From Selaginella tamariscina (taxonomy: Eukaryota > Streptophyta > Lycopodiopsida > Selaginellales > Selaginellaceae), in NCBI GenBank assembly GCA_003024785.1, contig PUQB01000031.1:496001-560000 (forward strand): DNA of 64,000 bases, given 5' to 3'. The notes beneath the pieces are model-generated. The model was not told the origin of the DNA, ran no database searches, and saw only the letters and a list, made by a program, of their open reading frames with translations. Positions 11,531 through 24,535 of this stretch are shown here, piece by piece. How positions within the stretch are numbered: the stretch's first letter is position 1; every line of letters starts with the position of its first letter. The position numbers and the translations under genes are program-made.

Positions 11531-14500
11531 GATGTATTTTTAAAAATATATGTTTTAATTTAATATATAATTTAAATTGAATATACTATATACTATATAT
11601 ATATATATATATATATTTAATTCAAGAAAACTTTATAACTAATTTATATTTCATTATATTTAGTTCAAAATGTGATCAATTAAAACATATATTTACAGTA
11701 GAATAATATTATTTTTTTAAAAATATGTTATTTCTTAACATTTACTATTATAACATTTTTAACATTTAACAATTAATAACTTCATTTTATTTCATTTTAA
11801 AATGTTATAAGTTAAAAACATAATTTTTATTAAGGATTAAAAAATTAAAATACAAATTAAAGTTTTTTAAGGTTTTAAATATAATAAAACTTTTACAATG
11901 GTATATATGTACATTTAACATTTCTGAGGGTATATATATATATAAATATAATAAATTTCAGGGGTATATATATAAATTCCTAAAACAATATATTATAGTT
12001 TATTAAATTATATATTCATTTGGAACAATTATCTCATATAATCAATTATATTTTTTATTTACATGATTAGATTACAAATATCAAAAATTAACTTTGTACA
12101 ATTAATTAATTTAAAATAAAATCATAATAAGATTTAGACTTAATAATCTTTTGCATTAATGGGTGTAAGTCCTCAACATATTAAATCATATAAACATAGA
12201 TATTAAAAATGAATAAATTATTACAAAATATATATCAATAATTATTTTATTCTTTATTAACACTTTTTTTCATTAAATTGAATAATTTCTTTATGAAAAA
12301 ACAAACATTATTAACAATAATTAAAATCTTATTAAATAATCTTTAAAAAATATTACCTCTTAATTGCATTATATAGGACTTTTTAATATGTATTATGCAT
12401 TAAAGTATTTCTTTACAATTGTTAATTGCTCTTATTTATGTAATACACTGTAATGTAAATAACAATAATAATATATGAATGTAAATTTCATGATACATAT
12501 AATGTATGTTTAATGTGAACAAAATGATTTATATATATATATATATTATATATATATATAATATATATATATTATATATTATATATATAATTTATATTAA
12601 TGTACACATGATGAAAATACTTACTCTATAATTCTTTTGTATTATAAAATTCTTTATTATAAAAATTTTTTTACATTCTTTTTATTCATTAGTTATCATA
12701 ATTATTGATTTATTTTTTATTTATTTATAATACATTACTTAAATTTATGATTTTTATTAAACATGTATGGTACTCATAAATATAAGATTAATGACCTATC
12801 ATGATTTAAGAATTAATAATAATTTATTACTTTTGACTCATTTCTAAACTCTTTCCTCATTTACACATGCATGTACACTACTATTTAATAAATACTTTAT
12901 TACATATGTTCACACTATATATCTATACATGTATGTATATTTTATGATAATTTTAAGGAATGTCAAATTTTATAATAATATCTTTAAATATTAAAAGTTT
13001 AATATTTTTTTAAAACGATTTAAAAACAAAATTATTCATAACTTATATAAAATTTGTATTAGATTTTTTCTTTCGTACAATTATAATATAACATCACAAA
13101 ATATAATGCTACACACTCATTTATTTTATTAATTTTATTTATTATTTTAAAATAATTTAAAAGATTAAACATATCGTGCTAAATAGATTATATTTATATT
13201 AAAGAAAGATATAACAAATTACATAATTATTCTTTGTTAATTTGAGTAACTTATTTATAAGTATGATATAAGATGCATTTTTAAAGTTTTTTTAATTGAT
13301 TTCACTTATGTAATACATTGTAATACAATTAACAATAATAATAATGAGTGTTAATTTTATATAAAATAATGATACATATAATGTACAAAGGTTTAGTGTG
13401 AATAAAATGCATATATATATATATATATATACACAAGAAAAGTACTTATACTCTCCATATTATCTTCGTTCATGTTTGTATTTGTATCTTCGTTCGAATT
13501 AGAATTAAATATATTATATAATATATTCTTTAACACAAAAGAATTATATAACACAAAAGAATTATAGAGTGTAATTGTTATGTCATTATTTATTTATTTA
13601 TTTATTATAAATACTACTTAAATATATTATTCTCTCTATTTTATTAAATAATTAAATCATGTAATTATTGTAGTATAATATGTGAGTTATGATACACACG
13701 ATCCATATATAAATAATGATACACATAATATATAAAGGTTTAATGTGAATAAAGTGATTTATTTACATAGAAAGGAAGGTATTTACTCTATAATTTTTTA
13801 TTATAAATTTATTCTATTATATGTTAATAATTGTAGTTAGTATGTCATTTTTTTTATTTATTATTATATAAATAACTCAAATAATATTATGCTATTTATT
13901 AAACATGCATAATATTCATAAATGATGCAAAGGATCTAGTAAAATAATTAATTTATTTCTAATTTTAAATATTACTTAAATAATATTATGTTCTTTATAA
14001 GACATATTAATAAATATTGTAATCAAACCTACTAAGATTTAATAAAATTGTTAAATCGATAATAACTACATTAATTTTTTTCTCAGAAACACTTGTGTGC
14101 ATGACCACTTAACGTTATAACACACATACATAATTAACAAACACATTGTGTGTATAAGTTTATGTACACATGAATATTAAAGAACACAAGACCCTACCTA
14201 CTATATAAAATGTAAATGAATGTGCATATGTTAATTCCATATATGTATGTATTTACACCCTGTATACATGGTAAATTACTCATTTATGATTTATTCATAA
14301 TAAATAGAAGTAAATAACAAATTACATTTATGTTCACACTTTATATATTTATATACATGTGTTATTGTACAATTAAAATACAATGTACTCTTATCAATTT
14401 TCTTATATTGTGTAGGAATGTTAAACTTGGTAATAATATTTCAAGAGTGTCAATTTAGTCTTTTATAAAATTATTTAAAAATAAAATTAAATATGTACAT

Positions 14501-14860
14501 TAAACACTTCTCTTTTTATCTTTCACACACACTGCTAAACATATGTATATGTGTGTGACATTATTGTGTTTTAGTGAGAGAATCCTTAACAATTTCGTTT
14601 TTAAATATTCATCAGATATGATTAAACTGATAATCTTAAAAAATAATTGTAAAATTTAATAGAAAAGACAACCAAAACAAATAGGTTCTATAATAGACTG
14701 TGTATATAAATATATTATTATAAAAATAAAGTAATTTACAATAGCATGCATAAAGATATAAAATGTGAATATGTGAGATAAATTATTTACTTATACTTAC
14801 ATTTATGTGTAAGTACATACACACATTTATAAGCAAACTATATAGTGTGTAGTGTCTTGC

Positions 14861-14903
<43 letters not shown>

Positions 14904-15000
14904 ATTAATAAATTTATATAATATATTTTTTTACTTTATAGTATACAATGTATACCATGTGTGGTACTTATTTCAAGAATATTCTTAAAAAATGGGAACA
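11531..15000. other. AT-rich desert with recurring repeat units
   Basis: No gene is seen. Units with the landmarks TTTAATGTGAATAAAGTG, ATTTATTAAACATGCATAAT and GTAATACATTGTAATA recur in plus orientation near 12150-12530, 13300-13420 and 13680-14050. Long (TA)n tracts lie at about 12530-12595, 13410-13430 and 14860-14882, the last followed by (AG)n. The same family appears at 18.2-18.8 kb, and inverted at 20.0-20.5 and 35.5-36.0 kb. Confidence 0.6.
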
Positions 15001-15235
15001 GTCGTCAGTTTCGGAGATACAAAATTATGTATACTTTTTTTGGTGTGTAAATTGCATTACTAACGTATATTGCATTCATTGAGTTCGAGCGTATATTGCA
15101 TTCATTGAGTTCGAGAGATACAAAAGATTATGTATACTTTTTTGGTGTGTAAATTGCTTACTATTATTGCATTCATTGAAATCGAACTCAGACCTCCCGC
15201 TTACTAACAATGCTCTAGCCAACTGAGGCTATGAA
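15000..15235 (-). mobile_element. tRNA-derived SINE copy
   Basis: On the minus strand the sequence from about 15232 reads a tRNA-like head: an A-box-like CTCAGTTGGCTAGAGC, then a stem-loop, then a B-box-like GAGTTCGATTTC near 15182. A tail follows, containing ACACACCAAAAAAG and TACATAATCTTTTG (about 15110-15155). The tail is partly duplicated, with a second copy at about 15010-15060. The head/tail arrangement recurs at 21575-21712 on the other strand, which supports a mobile SINE rather than a decayed tRNA gene. Confidence 0.65.
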
Positions 15236-15639
15236 AGGAATGTTAGAAGTTTATTCATGGGGCAAAATTACAACCAACAATTCCACGATTTTCCCTTACC
15301 TACTATGCCGTTTGTGCTACTTCTCTAGCTAGCTAAAAATACTATGTACACCTTAGACCTCACTACCTCACTACGTCGGCAGCCACGTCGGCAGCCAACT
15401 GAGCTATGAAAGCTACTATCTAATAATACATAGACGTAACATATGCATGCGTAAGTGTGTATGTATAACACATATACATGTAGAATAGAACTGATGCATG
15501 TGTATGTTATACTTATACATAACATATGCATGTGTATGTGTGTGTATATAGCACACACATACACTTATGTATATATATTTATATACACACACATACACTT
15601 ATGTATTATATTTATACATGTGTTACTAACGCATATAAT

Positions 15640-15760
15640 ATGTCTTGCTTTCATCGAGTTAGAAATATAGAAGTATTGCTTTCATTGAGAATCGAACTAA
15701 AGACCTTTCGCTGAATAAACGGGTGCTTATGAAAGTTGCTCAATAATAATAAAAACTTAT
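15640..15760 (-). mobile_element. Degenerate SINE copy
   Basis: It contains the B-box region (AATCGAACTAAAGACC) and anticodon-arm equivalent of the SINE head at 15690-15735, with the D-arm largely lost. A TTTCATTGAG-type block on the tail side matches the neighbouring copies. Confidence 0.45.
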
Positions 15761-15917
15761 ACATACACGTAACATATGTGTGTGTATAGTAGCACACATA
15801 CACACACATTTTATTTAGTTATATGTCACTCACGCATACGCTACTAACATGTACATGTATTTATTATATATCTTTTATAAATACAGGTTTATGTAAGTGT
15901 ATTTCTTAGAGAACGTG

Positions 15918-15990
15918 GTTATATTTAATTTCAATGGAGGTGATATATAGTTGTTATATTTAATTTCAATGGAGGTGATATATAGTTACG
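15918..15990. repeat. 36 bp tandem duplication
   Basis: The unit TTATATTTAATTTCAATGG, continuing GAGGTGATATATAGTTG, occurs twice head to tail. It is non-coding. Confidence 0.85.
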
Positions 15991-16019
15991 TTTATGTAAG
16001 AGTTGTGCTACAAAATACT

Positions 16020-16106
16020 ATAATAAACTAATTGCTTTCATTGAAAGTTGAACTCAAGACCTCCCACTTACTAAAGGGGTGCTCTAACCAACTGAGCCAT
16101 GAAAAA
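16020..16106 (-). mobile_element. tRNA-derived SINE head
   Basis: On the minus strand it reads TGGCTCAGTTGGTTAGAGCA (D-arm/A-box) at the 16100 end, then an anticodon-like stem-loop, then GGTCTTGAGTTCAAC (T-arm/B-box). This is the best-preserved head of the family in the window. A true tRNA gene is unlikely because acceptor-stem ends do not pair and the same head recurs with a shared non-tRNA tail. Confidence 0.65.
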
Positions 16107-16309
16107 ATATTTAAAATTTATTCATGGGCTAAATACAAGTGTACATGAAAACATCCCAACGGATTTTATAAACCTACTCTTATTCCCATCCCCCTAAACC
16201 CAAGCATCGCTGAGTGTCCGAAGAAGAAAGTAATCGATTCAAACTTTTATGGGTCTAGTCTCTCATCCAGATACTGTCTCGAGCTTTAATCTCCAAACCA
16301 CAGCTCACA

Positions 16310-16836
16310 AGCACACACCAAAGCAAAAAGCAAACATAAACAAACGAGGCCAAACCAATCTGCAGCAGATGCCCAAAGTAGCTCCATGACAACCATTATA
16401 GCATACCACATACACATTCACCAAGATCAGAAATCGAATGCCCAAGGATATGCTCAATATGCATCAGAATGACCACTTATTACAAACACACCAAACCTCT
16501 TCGTAAACAAGGACCATCGTTGCAATTGCCCTCTTAGAAGATACCCATTAAACCTAGAGCAATCCTCCGCAAACTATATAGCAAATGCCCATCAAAGAGG
16601 AGTAACACCGTAAAGCACACCAAAGCAACAAGCAAACACACAAACAAACGAACTCAAACCAATTTGCAGCAGATGCCCAAAGTAGTTCCATGACAATCAC
16701 TATAGCATACACATACACATCCACCAAGATCAAACATCAAATGCCCAAGGATATGCCAATGCGCATCAAAATGACCACTTATTGCATAGACACCAAACCT
16801 CTTCATAAACAAGAACCAACTGAGCCATGAAAGCCA
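16310..16836. repeat. Two direct copies of a ~200 bp unit, about 300 bp apart
   Basis: Bases about 16312-16515 recur at about 16617-16815 with around 90 percent identity, sharing ACCAAAGCA, TGCAGCAGATGCCCAAAGTAG and CACCAAACCTCTTC. The second copy runs into AACCAACTGAGCCATGAAAG, a fragment of the SINE head. The block is C-rich and less AT-biased than its surroundings, with no sustained ORF. The origin is unknown. Confidence 0.75.
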
Positions 16837-16934
16837 CCTTTTTTAACAAGAACATAACGTGTAAAAACTAATATGCATGTGTGTATATCACACACTATAC
16901 AAGTCACGATTCTTAATGAAAGTTATATATATTA

Positions 16935-17575
16935 CTTGCATAAGGGAGGTTAGGTCTCGTAATCAGGTGTGCTTAGGCACACTTGGCTAGGGGAGTGTCC
17001 TCCTTAGAATTCAGGGGTTGAATAACCTAAGTGTTAGCATGAGCCTTTTTGAAGCACTCGCAAAGGTCGTACTTAGGGTTTTCCAAACCTAGCCTTAGGG
17101 AGTTTACTTAATAGAACACTCGTGTCCACCTATGGCGCACACTCGTGTTAATAAGTACTAGCCCTAGGTCTAGGGTATGACGTGGCCACCCAAACCCTTA
17201 GGGGTTAGTCGTGGTTCAAGGTACCCCTTGTCGCCCTAAAGGTAGATGAGGGTGATTTCTCAAGGGGTAAGTGACAATGCTTTAGCTTTGTCATGGGGGT
17301 ATGTGTGAAACACATCTCCTTTGTGGGGTTAGGGCATGAGCCTGTCTAGGTCTATTGGGACAAGATCTTAAAGTTTACTCAGGTTCAGGGATGCTCATTC
17401 TAGAGGACTTAGGGTAAGACTCTAAGTCTTTTGCTTAATTGGGCCCATGAGTCAGACTTGGAAGATTTAGCGCTGCTCACACAGGGTGATGATGCCGAAT
17501 GGCCACTTGGCAGCCACGTGTTAGCCCTTTGGGTTAAAAACTTTGACAATTGGTATCGGAGCCATTCTCTACATT
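16935..17575 (+). mobile_element. Isolated LTR with initiator-Met tRNA primer site (fossil)
   Basis: A GC-richer block ends in ACTTTGACA, followed two bases later (17551-17563) by TGGTATCGGAGCC. That is the primer-binding site complementary to initiator methionine tRNA used by many plant LTR retrotransposons. The block upstream is therefore an LTR, roughly 600 bp, with its left end not defined. The sequence after the primer site runs only to about 17850 before AT-rich DNA resumes and no gag/pol is seen, so the element is a broken remnant. A diverged relative lies inverted at 50640-50950. Confidence 0.7.
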
Positions 17576-17859
17576 CAATATGACTACTTAAAGTGTGGTG
17601 TGTTTTAGGGTTTAGTTAGTTTTAAATTCTTGAAGTACTTTATCACTTTTTGGCTAACGTTTGAATTCTGCGTGGAGAGTTGGTCATGAGATCTATAACT
17701 CTTCAAAGTACACCTACTTCTTAAATGGGTGTGGGTTATAGACTCGAATGTCAAAGTAGCACTTGGAAGGCAACTTCCAAGTTGTATGCCAGGTTACTTT
17801 ACCTTATGGATGTTTATGTTACCTTACCATATACTCCACAAGACGTGGCATGTTAGTTT

Positions 17860-20800
17860 GTTCTAGCTTACAAAATGGAAAAATATCATAAGTTTAAAAA
17901 GTATCTCATGTAATGATTAAAGAAATATTATTTTTTACGAAATATGCCTTTATAAAAAATTTATTTAAGTATGTGAATAAAGAAATAGTGATAAAAAAGA
18001 AAATAATTATAAACTTTCTTTTATAACAAATTTCAACATTGAATTATGTATTTTTGTAATACATTTTAATTAATTTATTTATATGATTTAATAAGTTAAA
18101 GAATTATACCTATTAATGCAAAAAAATAATAATAAAGCAATTAATTTTTACTATTTATTTTATGAACTTTTGTGTAATGTAAAAAACTCTTTATCATGGA
18201 ATTTATTTTATTATGCATGTAATGTTATATTGTTTTTACTTTTAAATATCATTTGAATACTATTATGTTATATATTAAACATGCATAATATTCATAAATA
18301 ATGTAATTAAATCTATTAAGATTAGTAAAATGGTTGATTTATTTTTATTATAAATATCACATATTATGCTATTTATTATATAAGTACAATATTTATAAAT
18401 AATGCATTTCAACCTATTAAGATTTAATTATTATACTATAATATGTGAGCTAAGATACATGTATGCATGTATAAATAATGGTACACATAGTTTAATGTGA
18501 ACAAAGTGATTTATAAATATATTACTCTATGATTCTTTATTATGAAATTTATTCTATTAGTAATGTCATTATTATGTCATTTTATATATACATATATTAC
18601 AACTATCACTTAAATAATATTATGTTATTTATTAAACACACATGTATTCATAAATGATGCAAATGAATATATGAAGATTTAGTAAAACCATTAATTTATT
18701 TTTATTACAAATATCACTTAAATAATATTATATTTTTTTTATTAAACATATATGCCAATCATAAATATTATAATTGAACTTACCAAAATTTAATAAAATA
18801 ATTAAATCAATAATCATTACATGAAATTTACACTTGTTCTATCGTGAAATAACCATTTAAAATTTTAATGCACAAATATAATTAACATACAAGTTATATA
18901 TATAAATTACCATTCATTTACATGCTTACATACATATATAAATATTAAAGGACATAAGATGTTATAAATGCATATTCACACTTACATATACATGTATAAG
19001 TGTTAAACAACTATAACTTAATATCTTTTATAAGAATGTGGAACAATTAAATAATTGTTTAACTAAATTATAAGTAAAAGAATTACTTTAATTAATTTAA
19101 ATTTTGATCTTTTACATTAATGAGTATAATTCTTCAGCCTATTAAATTATATAAATAAAATTAATAAAAATGAATTATAAAAATACTTGGTTCAAGAAAG
19201 AAATTTTTCTTAAAGAAGTTAATAATCATTTTTTTATTTATCACCACTTCTTTCTTTATTAATTTAAACCATTTTTTTTTTACCAAAACATTAACCATGT
19301 TCAATAACTTATTATAACTATTTAATTAATAATGAAAATTTAACTAATGTATTAAAAAGTAAATAAAAAATAAACAAACTATTAAGTGGTGAATAAAGAT
19401 ATAATGTACCAGTCAATTTCACAATTAATAATTTTATAAAGAATAAAAAAAACAATCATAAAGTATTTCCTAATATATTAATACATACATGAATATGTAT
19501 TAATTAACATTTATTTATTTAAATAACATTGTCATAATTTTAATGGAGTACTCACATGTATATTACATATTAAAGAGTTCTATTTACGTTTTTTTATCCA
19601 TGTTAAAAATCTCGAATGTGATTTTTTCGATTAAGTACATATAATAAAGCGCACACACACATAACATTTAAATCATAAATAAACTCTTTCCTTTTATTTT
19701 CAAAACTGCACATTGAATATTTGACGGACACACATTTTAATGTTTTTAAACAAATATAACAAACATAAAATGCATATGATTTTATAAAAACAAATTGTAA
19801 ATTTAAGCTTGGCAAGGTACATAAATTTCAAAATATTATTGATTATTTAAAATTTTAATAGCAATGTAATGTGCATACACACACATACAAACACTACAAC
19901 ATAAATACATATATACAACTATATATACAAGGTGTACTTTATCTCACATAATTATATGTAATTATCTTTTAGAATGGAATATATTCTATCAAGGTTCATA
20001 AATTGTGAATATGAAAATGTATTTCTTCATAAAGTTTGGTGAATGCAGTAAAAAAATTACATATTATTTATGATTAAATTATATTATTAAATTTAATAGG
20101 TTGAACTACATTATTTATGAAAACTTATGCATGTTTAATAAATAACATAATATAATTAGAGTGATATTTGTAATAAGAAATAAATTGACTATTTTAATAG
20201 ATATTAGTAGATTCAATTACATTACTTATGAATATCATACATGTTTAAAATCAATAATATTATTTAAATGTTATTTAAAAGCAAAAATGACATAACAATT
20301 ATAACTATTAATGTATATAATAAAATAAATTTATGATAAAGAGTTTATAAATAAACAAAAGAATCATAAAATAAATACCCTCCTCATGTATATTAATATA
20401 TGTGTGAATCATTTTGTTTACACTAAATCTTATATGAATTAATTACTTTATATTCATTAATCTTTTGTACATTAATGAGTATAATTCGTCAACCTGTTAA
20501 ATCATAACATCAGTAAAGCTGTCTTATGATGAAAACTTAATTAAGTTTGTGTTGCACATTCATTTTCAACTTTGTATTTGATTAACTTTAAATAACAATA
20601 TCTTAATCTGTGTTGACATAAAATATTAAATTATGGGTTTAATTCTTATGAATAAATATTTATAATAAACTTAATTAATAAAATTATTTAGAATAAACAA
20701 TATATATCTTTACTTAAATATGATTAACATGTTGCTAAAAAAAAATAAAAAAATGTACACACTTTGGTTTAATTAATAAATGTGCAATAGGTTATTGATT

Positions 20801-21570
20801 AGTATATTTATTAGAATAATAATAAGTATATATTTACTTTATTTTGAAAATATGCTTAAGGGATATATGTTAATCCAACTTTCCCTGTTTTATATTTTAT
20901 ATGTTTTATATTATGTTAATCCAAACTTTCCCTGTTTTAAACTTTGAAATATTATAAATTTATAATATGAAAAGATAATTATTTGTTTAGCTTACTTTTG
21001 TTATCATATATTAACACATTTTTAATGATTAATAACATTTAAAACAAAGTTATAACTTTTCACAATTACCATTTGTAAATTCTAAATTACTAAGATTGGA
21101 TTTACTTTTACTTACAATATTTTTCTAATAACTTATATTTGTTATAAATCCTTGTGTTTCTTGTTTTATCTTCACAACTAATTTTATGTTTCTTATTTTA
21201 TCTTCACGCCTAATTTATTTTCACTTATAAAAATTTTCCAATCCTATTATAGAAAATCTTTATCGTTGTGTTTGTTGTTTTATTCAGGTGCACATTTATA
21301 TTTTATTGCATTTAACATTGGTTTTATATTAATTTCTTTAAACTCATTAATAATATTGATGATGCTATGTTCTTCACTTTTTAATTTCTCATCCGTAGTG
21401 TTTCTTAATAATGGTTAAAAAATAAATTTGAAGGGTGGAATTGTATGTCAAAGTAAAGAAAACAAGGTTGCCCTTAAATATGTTATGTTAAGCTTACCTT
21501 GTATATAAATAGTAATGTTTAAAATCTGTCTTATGTAATGTGCTATATATAAGATTATAAGATTAACGAA
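17860..21570. other. AT-rich desert with repeat-family copies
   Basis: No gene is supported. Copies of the AT-rich family are present in plus orientation at about 18240-18800 and inverted at about 20040-20450. The landmark ATTAATGAGTATAATTC recurs near 19118 and 20474. A short direct duplication containing AACTTTCCCTGTTTTA lies at 20874-20940. Confidence 0.6.
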
Positions 21571-21574
21571 CTAT

Positions 21575-21712
21575 GACGATAGTGGTTTCAAAGCAGTTAG
21601 TTAAACATTTAGTAAGCGGCAGGTTTTGAGTTTGAATCTTAATAAATGCAATATATACCGGAGGTTATATATATATACACCAAAAATTCTATACATAATC
21701 TTTTGAAAGACT
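21575..21712 (+). mobile_element. tRNA-derived SINE copy, plus strand
   Basis: It reads AGTAAGCGGCAGGTTTTGAG (anticodon to T-arm) and then the tail with ACACCAAAAATTC and TACATAATCTTTTG. This is the same order as the reverse complement of 15110-15232. It abuts the start of the decayed gene-pair copy at 21708. Confidence 0.6.
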
Positions 21713-22200
21713 AATGGCTGAAAAAATAATCAATCCTTAATAACAGAACTTTCTAAACATGCTACATTCGGACGGCGGCTGGAGAGAGGAGCCGCTACTG
21801 CAACATCGCTCCATAACCATTTTAGATCGGTCGTTTTGTGAATCTGCTGCGATCCATGTCCAACACCATTGACTTGTGCACATCATGAAGGGGATCCAGA
21901 AGACTATAATCACTCCAGTTCGGTATAATCTGCTGTGTAACGCCTTGCATCTGCACAAATTGCCCCGGCGGTCGATCGATTGCTATGAAGTCAGTGGATG
22001 AAACGAAGCAAGTGTGATCTATTTTGAAACATGAGCTTTAAAGAAGTTATGAATCTCACTTTGAAAGTCGGAAGGGTGGTTTCTCATTTCAGAACCATTA
22101 TGTTCATTATAGGAAGAAAGGTTTTTTGCTCCAATTGGTTGAATCATGGTATATACAGAAATTTGTACCCAATTTCTACCTTGATGAGTATGAAAAATAT
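21708..22200. pseudogene. Decayed copy of the 33 kb divergent gene pair
   Basis: It aligns along its length with 32970-33555. It begins with GACTAATGGCTGAAAAAA and includes the equivalent of the minus gene's first exon (about 21770-21930). A remodelled intergenic part with CGGTCGATCGATTGCTATG follows. It then has the first 60-70 codons of the plus gene (about 21985-22195, sharing TTGGTTGAATCATGGTATA). Frames on both strands are disrupted. The tandem 31 bp promoter repeats and telo-boxes of the intact pair are missing here. Identity is roughly 75-85 percent by eye, so the duplication is not recent. Confidence 0.8.
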
Positions 22201-22508
22201 GCACTATAATGACAGTTTATTTTACACTTTATGTTAAAATGTAGTGTTCCCTCTTATGTTTGAATATGTCCCTTTTTTCCGAAGTCAAAGACGCACATTT
22301 GAATATAAGTCTTTCCCCGTTTGAACACTATAATTGGATCCGATATTGAATCTTTCCCTAAGTCAAAACTCAATGGACAATGTCTATTCCAAAATCATGT
22401 GTTCTCCCAAATTCAAACACCTTTAAAGAAAAAGATAAATTTTTAATAATGTGTAAACTTAGGATATCACAATGCACACCTCACAAGACTTAGTTTGAAT
22501 TGTTGATT

Positions 22509-23765
22509 TATTTATATTAAAATATAATTTGTTAGAAAAATTAAAGGCAATTATGCACCCTTAAACATTACAATATTTTAAATCATATTATTTATGTTTG
22601 TTGTGTTTGTCATTATTAAATTTTATTATTTTAAATTGTAAGATGTTAAGATTGGGTTTCACTTATAATAAAATAATATTAAAAATTGATAATATCAATT
22701 ATGAAGAAGAAGTTTGTTCTTGTTTTATATAAAAGTTATTACAAGGAGTTAAAACTACTATAATACGTTTTACATAAATATTATTGTAATGAATTAATTC
22801 TTGAATGCAAAAGTAAATTATTCTTTAAAATTAATGATTCTATAATTAAATATAATAATTTTTAGGCAAGTATTTAAGATTATTATTCTTTATGTCTTTA
22901 ATTTGTTGAATTTATAGATATGAAAGAATTAAAATGGGTTTTATATTTAAAAATATTAATCAAATGATGAAAGTTTTAAATAAGTTTAAAAGAGATTTAT
23001 TTCTTCATAAAGTTAAAGTGAATGCAATATAAAATTATTAATTAAGAAATATAATAAGAAAGAAGGGAAATAATATATATATTATACAATTTATTATAAT
23101 CAACCAAAATTGTATCACATCTTTTTGATGAATAATTATTATATTATTAATGATATATATTTATTAAAGGAGATTTTAACAAATAAAAAGAGTTGATTAA
23201 TAAATATAATAAGTTTAAAATAAGAAATTAAAAGTACCGAATGAGATGACTTCGATAAGAATACATCAAAATTGTTTATATAATAATGTTTGACAAATTT
23301 TCAAAGTTTATATTATGTGTATTAAATTAACATTAATGATATAATTTTTACATGATATTATATTCCTTTATAAGAACTTAGAAAGATAAGATATGTATAA
23401 TTCAATTTAAATTTAACCAATTAAATAAGAGATTGTACATGCATGAATTAAATAAGATACAATCGATATAGAAATTACATATTTATTTATTAATTAATGA
23501 TGTAAAAGAATAAACAAATGATGATTAAAGAAAACAAGTAATGAACCAGTCTGACCTTTGTTTTTATATAATTAGTTGTTATTGATTTAGTGACTAAGTA
23601 TAATTTATGTTAACAAGAATATATCTAATTTGCATTTTTTAAGTATAAACTTTGTAATATTGGTTTAGTGTGTGCATCTATATAAGTATATTTATGAGAG
23701 ATAAATACGTACACAATATACGCATTTAAATAAACGTATGTATGTGGGTATTTTTAAGTATCATA
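22509..23765. repeat. 1.25 kb duplicated AT-rich block (copy 1)
   Basis: Bases 22509-23765 match 36149-37330 almost continuously. Shared landmarks include TTATGTTTGTTGTGTTTGTC, AAGATTGGGTTTCACTTATA and AATAAACGTATGTATGTGGG. Together with the exon-edge match at 24085-24118 it is the upstream flank of the PLD gene. It contains no ORF. Confidence 0.85.
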
Positions 23766-24084
23766 TGACATATTATTATAATTCTGATAGCTCACTGATC
23801 AAACCCTTTTCATTATCTAAAAATAAATAGAATGAAAAATATTTAATTTTTCATAAGATATATATAAATTATGTGATGTGCATAGTACATTATATTTTAC
23901 TAAATGTTCCTGATTATAGATTTTACAAATATATTGAGAAATATTATTTTAAGAAATTATTGTTTAAAATAAACTTTATAAATATTTTTAGAAGTTTATC
24001 ATTCAAGATTTAATTTCCCGTGTATGTGAAATATTATTATTGCTATATATGTTCTATATAAAAATGAAATATATTACACAGCTA

Positions 24085-24184
24085 CACAACACACATGCAC
24101 GCACGCACATCTTTTCTCATCGATGTCTGGATGCTTTACTCTCTGCTAAGGCTAGAGAGGGAATACAGGTATTATATACATGTC

Positions 24185-24229
<45 letters not shown>

Positions 24230-24278
24230 TGTTTCTTACGTTTGTAGTGTATATGTGTATATATATGCTTTTTTGCAG

Positions 24279-24352
<74 letters not shown>

Positions 24353-24485
24353 TGTTGTACAAGGAGCATTGAAGATTAACAGCCTCTATACCAAGAGAAA
24401 ACTGCTCGCTATACACGAAAACATCAAACGTATTGAGATTCCCTGACCATTTCTCTTCAGGAGTATATCTATGGTAAACCTTCTT

Positions 24486-24535
<50 letters not shown>

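Noticed and set aside
15325-15714. ORFs in the 15.3-15.7 kb stretch on both strands
   Set aside because: They come from TATG/CATA-type low-complexity repeats and SINE fragments.
16020-16106. A functional tRNA gene on the minus strand
   Set aside because: D- and T-arm boxes are present, but the acceptor stem does not pair and the same head with a shared tail recurs, so a SINE is a better explanation.
17000-17560. Telomere-like or rDNA block suggested by TTAGGG and CCCTAGG words
   Set aside because: The words are irregular and part of an LTR that ends at a canonical primer-binding site.
24040-24446. ORFs of poly-Cys/Val and poly-Thr/His on both strands
   Set aside because: They are translations of (TG)n/(CA)n microsatellites inside PLD introns. 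Open frames in dinucleotide repeats carry no coding evidence.
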